From positions 1-10,722 of the forward strand of contig JAQVYZ010000015.1 of the NCBI GenBank assembly GCA_028708485.1: 10,722 nt of DNA. Direction: 5' to 3'. The notes under the pieces were generated by a model. That model made no database searches. It was not told the DNA's origin and was given only the letters and a program-made list of their open reading frames with translations. The translations under genes were made by a program, and so were the position numbers. The stretch comes from Caldisericia bacterium. Lineage in GTDB: Bacteria > Caldisericota > Caldisericia > UBA6126. The first letter of the stretch is position 1, and each line of letters opens with the position of its first letter. Below, in pieces: positions 6,704 through 10,722 of this stretch.

Positions 6704-7753
6704 ATGAAAATTTTCGGTATTGTGTTGGCTGCGGGTAAAGGTACCCGAATGCAGTCGGAAGAACCCAAATGCGCCCATTACATCATTGACAAGACCATGG
6801 TCGAATACGTGGTCGACAGTTTAACGGGAGCGCGAATTCAGGATATCATTACCGTCGTAGGATATCGAAAAGAAGTCATTGAAGGAATCTTGGCCGGCCG
6901 TAGCCGTTTCGCTTATCAGGAAAAACAGCTTGGAACCGCTCATGCGGTGCTGTCCGCGGAACCTTATCTGAAAAACGAGGAAGGGCTGACGCTGATTGCC
7001 ATCGGGGACATGCCTTTGATTTCCAAAGACACTTATTCGTCTTTGATCGGAGCCCATGTGCAAAGCGGAGCCGATCTGACCGTGCTCACCACCGAACACC
7101 CCAATCCGTACGGATACGGGCGGATCATCCGTGATGAAAACGATGAAATCACCGAAATCGTCGAGGAAAAAGACTGCGACGAGATTCAGAAAAACATCGT
7201 GGAGATCAACTCTTCCATATATGTAGCGGACAACCAGAAACTTTTCAAATATCTGCATAAAATCAAAAACAACAACCGCCAAGGCGAATATTATCTAACT
7301 GACATCGTCAAGGTGTTCCGGGAGAACGGGCTCATCGTCCGGGCTCACAAAATAACCAACTATCAGGAACTGAGCGGAGTCAATGACAAAGTTCAGCTGA
7401 TGAAAATGGAAAACGATTTGATCGAGAAGATCAACCGCCGCCACCTTTTGAACGGGGTCACCATTCATTCGCCCCAGACCGTCATCATCGGCGTCGACGT
7501 AAAATGCCGGCCCGGCTCCGTGATCATGCCCGGATCGATGATCCTTCTGAACTCGATCATCGAAAAGAATGCCATCATCGGTCCTTACTCTGAGATCAAG
7601 GACTCGATTATCGACGAAGGCGCGATCGTCAAATTCTCACGGGTCAAAGATTCGCATGTGAAAGTAAATTCCAAGCTTGGGCCTTACGTGAACATGAACA
7701 AAAACGAGATCGTCCCGGGAAGCTATACTTTCTCCAACGGCAAAAATGAATAG
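6704..7753 (+). CDS. glmU: GlmU-type N-acetylglucosamine-1-phosphate uridyltransferase lacking the acetyltransferase active site
   Basis: Bifunctional GlmU (about 450-460 residues) acetylates glucosamine-1-phosphate with its C-terminal left-handed beta-helix and then makes UDP-GlcNAc with its N-terminal nucleotidyltransferase. Here the N-terminal domain is complete: LAAGKGTRM (8-16), QLGTAHAV (75-82), the metal-binding Asp102 in GDMPL, GYGRI (137-141), EINSSIY (167-173) and Asn227 in SGVNDKVQL. A short beta-helix of hexapeptide-like turns follows (about 250-330, NGVTIHSPQTVIIG to LGPYVNMN), and the protein stops at residue 349. That is before the region with the catalytic His and the CoA/acetyl-site Lys and Asn residues of normal GlmU. 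The 77 bases after the stop contain no continuation in any frame, so a simple frameshift is not the cause. GAGG (6692-6695) serves the ATG. Uridyltransferase activity is likely; acetyltransferase activity is not. Confidence 0.92.
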   Translation: MKIFGIVLAAGKGTRMQSEEPKCAHYIIDKTMVEYVVDSLTGARIQDIITVVGYRKEVIEGILAGRSRFAYQEKQLGTAHAVLSAEPYLKNEEGLTLIAIGDMPLISKDTYSSLIGAHVQSGADLTVLTTEHPNPYGYGRIIRDENDEITEIVEEKDCDEIQKNIVEINSSIYVADNQKLFKYLHKIKNNNRQGEYYLTDIVKVFRENGLIVRAHKITNYQELSGVNDKVQLMKMENDLIEKINRRHLLNGVTIHSPQTVIIGVDVKCRPGSVIMPGSMILLNSIIEKNAIIGPYSEIKDSIIDEGAIVKFSRVKDSHVKVNSKLGPYVNMNKNEIVPGSYTFSNGKNE

Positions 7754-7756
7754 TAA

Positions 7757-7788
7757 TTCGTTTTCATCGTTTTGGGATTGAAAACGAA
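7757..7788 (+). repeat. Perfect 9-bp inverted repeat overlapping the prs promoter
   Basis: TTCGTTTTC (7757-7765) and GAAAACGAA (7780-7788) are exact reverse complements separated by 14 bases. The right arm covers the -35 box of the prs promoter. No T tract follows, so it is not an ordinary terminator. It may be an operator for a dimeric regulator or a weak RNA hairpin at the end of the glmU message. The A/T-flanked CGAA core loosely recalls the PurBox (AWWWCCGAACWWT) but lacks its CCGAAC. Confidence 0.5.
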
Positions 7789-7806
7789 AGGCATAAGTTG
7801 TATAAT
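7778..7806 (+). promoter_or_regulatory. Sigma-A-type promoter of prs
   Basis: TTGAAA (7778-7783), a 17-base spacer and TATAAT (7801-7806) are a near-consensus promoter. The expected start near 7813 leaves a short leader with AGGAGG (7820-7825) 5 bases before the prs ATG. prs can thus be transcribed separately from the upstream block. Confidence 0.8.
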
Positions 7807-7830
7807 TGGTTGTAATCATAGGAGGATTAA

Positions 7831-8802
7831 ATGGCGGAAATTCATGGGATAAAGGTGAAGTTGTTCACGCTCAACTCTAACCCGGAACTCGCAAGGGAAA
7901 TATCGGAGTATACGAAAATCCCCTTAGCTGAGTGCACGTTAAGCCGATTCGCAGACGGAGAAGTCAACATTAACATCGCGGAAACCGTACGCGGCCACAG
8001 CGTTTTTGTGGTTCAGCCGACTTCCGAACCGGTGAACGAAAACTACATGGAATTATTAATCATGATCGATGCGCTCAAACGGGCGTCAGCCAGATCAATC
8101 AATGTGATCATGCCCTATTACGGGTATTCGAGACAGGACCGCAAAACCATGCCGCGGCAGCCGATTTCGGCGAAGCTCGTGGCGGATTTGCTGACCATGG
8201 CCGGAGCAACCCGGGTGCTGAGCATGGATCTGCACGCCGGACAGATTCAGGGATTCTTTAACATCCCGATCGACAATTTCGAAGCGGCGCCGATCATGGT
8301 TCGTTATCTCAAAGAAAAGAACATCGAAGACATCGTCGTTGTTTCCCCGGATCACGGCGGAACGACTAGAGCCAGAAAATTCGCCCTGAATTTCAACGCT
8401 CCGATCGCCATCATCGACAAGCGCCGTCCGAAACCGAATGTGGCAGAAGTCATGAACATCATCGGCGAAGTCGACGGGAAGAACTGCGTCATCGTCGATG
8501 ACATCGTCGATACCGCGGGGACCATCATCATCGCGGCCAATGCGCTGAAAGCAGCCGGGGCCAAAGACGTTTACGTGGTCTGCACCCATCCGCTGCTGTC
8601 AGGGGACGCGGCCGATCGCATCCAAAAATCAGAAATTACCGAATTGATCACTTCCAACTCGATCCGGCTTCCGGAATGCAAACGGGTTCCGAAGATCACC
8701 CAATTGTCGATCGCGAGGATCATCGGGCAGGGAATTCTCAACATAATCGAAGACAAACCGATCAGCGACCTGTTTGAATATAATCCTCTTAACAAGTTTT
8801 GA
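7831..8802 (+). CDS. prs: Ribose-phosphate pyrophosphokinase (PRPP synthetase)
   Basis: Prs makes 5-phosphoribosyl-1-pyrophosphate from ribose-5-phosphate and ATP, the precursor for purines, pyrimidines, NAD, histidine and tryptophan. The 323-residue product is of normal length for the bacterial class I enzyme. It shows the ATP-site YGYSRQDRK region (97-105), the catalytic His135 in DLHAGQIQGFF, the flexible-loop IDKRRP (195-200) and the PRPP-binding loop VDDIVDTAGT (222-231). AGGAGG at 7820-7825 supports the ATG at 7831. It follows glmU as in Bacillus, 77 bases away, with its own promoter and an overlapping inverted repeat, and is followed by a terminator, so the genes that follow prs in Bacillus (ctc/rplY, pth) are absent here. 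It ends in TGA, again a stop. Confidence 0.98.
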   Translation: MAEIHGIKVKLFTLNSNPELAREISEYTKIPLAECTLSRFADGEVNINIAETVRGHSVFVVQPTSEPVNENYMELLIMIDALKRASARSINVIMPYYGYSRQDRKTMPRQPISAKLVADLLTMAGATRVLSMDLHAGQIQGFFNIPIDNFEAAPIMVRYLKEKNIEDIVVVSPDHGGTTRARKFALNFNAPIAIIDKRRPKPNVAEVMNIIGEVDGKNCVIVDDIVDTAGTIIIAANALKAAGAKDVYVVCTHPLLSGDAADRIQKSEITELITSNSIRLPECKRVPKITQLSIARIIGQGILNIIEDKPISDLFEYNPLNKF

Positions 8803-8821
8803 TGAATTGACGTAAAAACCG

Positions 8822-8850
8822 AAAGCGGAAGATTGTCTTCCGCTTTTTTC
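8822..8850 (+). terminator. Intrinsic terminator after prs
   Basis: AAAGCGGAAGA (8822-8832) pairs with TCTTCCGCTTT (8836-8846) around a 3-base loop, and the T tract 8844-8849 follows. It ends the transcript 20 bases after the prs stop and isolates it from the rRNA promoters. Confidence 0.93.
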
Positions 8851-8899
8851 TTGGGTTTATCCAGGCTTTAGAAACCTGCGTTAAAGTGATTAAAAACGT

Positions 8900-8928
8900 T
8901 TGACACCAAAGTCGTTTTGTAGTATAAT
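8900..8928 (+). promoter_or_regulatory. rRNA promoter P1
   Basis: TTGACA (8900-8905), a 17-base spacer and TATAAT (8923-8928) match the sigma-A consensus at all twelve positions. It lies about 160 bases before the mature 16S end. The AT-rich stretch upstream (8881-8898) could act as an UP element. Confidence 0.9.
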
Positions 8929-8980
8929 ACTTAAGGTTGACGACATTGAATCGCTTTTTGGATTAAAAGAAACAAAGTTG

Positions 8981-9010
8981 TTGACATTCCGGGGCTGATT
9001 ATTGTATAAT
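8981..9010 (+). promoter_or_regulatory. rRNA promoter P2
   Basis: TTGACA (8981-8986), an 18-base spacer and TATAAT (9005-9010) form a second promoter 81-82 bases downstream of P1. Tandem strong promoters are usual for rRNA operons in Firmicutes. Transcripts would begin near 9017, before the processing-stem arm. Confidence 0.9.
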
Positions 9011-9037
9011 AATCTCACGCTTTGGAAATAAGCAGTC

Positions 9038-9076
9038 ACAAATAAGGTCTTTGAAAACTAAATAGAACAGGTGGAG
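9038..9076 (+). promoter_or_regulatory. 16S leader: 5' arm of the precursor processing stem, with a boxA-like element
   Basis: Bases 9047-9070 are complementary to 10679-10702 over 24 positions with a single mismatch. Interrupted pairing extends the stem to about 9038-9076 with 10672-10710. This is the arrangement cut by RNase III-type enzymes to release pre-16S. Inside the arm, GTCTTTGAAAACT (9047-9059) closely resembles the boxA antitermination element of Bacillus rRNA leaders (TCTTTGAAAACT), the site for NusB/S10. Pairing is seen directly; the roles are from family knowledge. Confidence 0.8.
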
Positions 9077-9087
9077 CAGGAAAGAAC

Positions 9088-10625
<1,538 letters not shown>

Positions 10626-10671
10626 AAGGAGAAAGGTTAATACCTTAATCTAAATTATTCTTTGAATTTCT

Positions 10672-10710
10672 CTCCATTCTGTTCTATTTAGTTTTGAAAG
10701 ACTTTGTTGT
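10672..10710 (+). other. 3' arm of the 16S precursor processing stem
   Basis: This spacer segment pairs with the leader (9038-9076). Its core, 10679-10702, is complementary to 9047-9070 with one mismatch (G10696 opposite G9053). The 46 bases between the mature 16S end and this arm (10626-10671) are AT-rich; I see no tRNA or gene in them. Confidence 0.8.
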
Positions 10711-10720
10711 CTTTCTTTTT
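10696..10720 (+). terminator. Terminator-like hairpin in the 16S downstream spacer
   Basis: GAAAGAC (10696-10702) pairs exactly with GTCTTTC (10709-10715) across a 6-base loop, and TTTTT (10716-10720) follows. This has the form of a weak intrinsic terminator. Its left arm is the same segment that pairs with the 16S leader, so the two structures exclude each other. The window ends two bases later, so whether 23S follows is not visible. Confidence 0.5.
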
Positions 10721-10722
10721 AT

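Noticed and set aside
8937..8965. A third rRNA promoter starting with TTGACG at 8937
   Set aside because: No acceptable -10 box lies 16-18 bases downstream (the bases there read GGATTA), so it is probably not a promoter.
10626..10671. Possible tRNA in the spacer after 16S
   Set aside because: The segment is AT-rich, shorter than a tRNA, and lacks T-loop (GGTTCRA) and CCA-stem patterns.

Overview
The window reads as a chromosomal segment of a Mollicutes-like bacterium (the Acholeplasmatales/Izemoplasmatales neighbourhood of the Firmicutes/'Tenericutes'). This placement is an inference. It rests on the 16S rRNA: the stretch around 9447-9480 (GGGAATTTTCGGCAATGG, then GGGGAACCCTGACCGAGC) and the 3' end (GGTATCCCTACGAGAACG, then CCTCCTTTCT) match what I know of Mollicutes 16S. 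The gene order rsmA-ispE-spoVG-glmU-prs is the Bacillus-type order ksgA...ispE-purR-yabJ-spoVG-gcaD-prs with purR and yabJ missing. UGA is used as a stop (rsmA's upstream neighbour and prs both end in TGA), so the code is standard, as in Acholeplasma and unlike Mycoplasma. Base composition looks near 47-50% GC by eye, which is high for a Mollicute.

Layout, all on the + strand. (1) 1-1526: 3' part of a large probably secreted protein with two OB-like domains, an Ig-like domain and a C-terminal lamin-tail domain, closed by a strong terminator. (2) 1571-2774: a monocistronic aldo/keto reductase with a C-terminal double [4Fe-4S] module, with its own promoter and terminator. (3) 2806-7753: rsmA (rRNA dimethyltransferase), a very large ispE gene, spoVG and a shortened glmU, with no terminator that I can see between them. 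(4) 7757-8850: prs (PRPP synthetase) behind a good sigma-A-type promoter overlapped by a perfect inverted repeat, closed by a terminator. (5) 8900-10722: tandem near-consensus rRNA promoters, a leader with a boxA-like element, a complete 16S rRNA gene, and a spacer that forms a long processing stem with the leader. The spacer also contains a terminator-like hairpin that competes with that stem. The intergenic region 8803-9087 holds only the prs terminator, the two rRNA promoters and the leader. I see no tRNA gene, CRISPR array or insertion sequence in the window.

The most unusual object is the ispE gene. Its 863-residue product has three modules: an intact IspE kinase (about residues 1-285), a second IspE-like domain that aligns with the first but has lost the ATP-binding glycine loop and the catalytic aspartate (about 300-578), and, after an acidic linker, a C-terminal domain (about 668-850) that is not kinase. 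That last domain resembles the BECR-type nuclease-like domains of phage and mobile-element proteins (PBECR4-like, tentative). A second unusual gene is glmU, which stops at residue 349 and so lacks the acetyltransferase active site.

Functionally the central block joins ribosome maturation (RsmA, 16S rRNA), isoprenoid precursor synthesis by the MEP pathway (IspE), amino-sugar nucleotide synthesis (GlmU), RNA-binding regulation (SpoVG) and nucleotide precursor supply (Prs). These are the housekeeping functions that cluster at this locus across Firmicutes.
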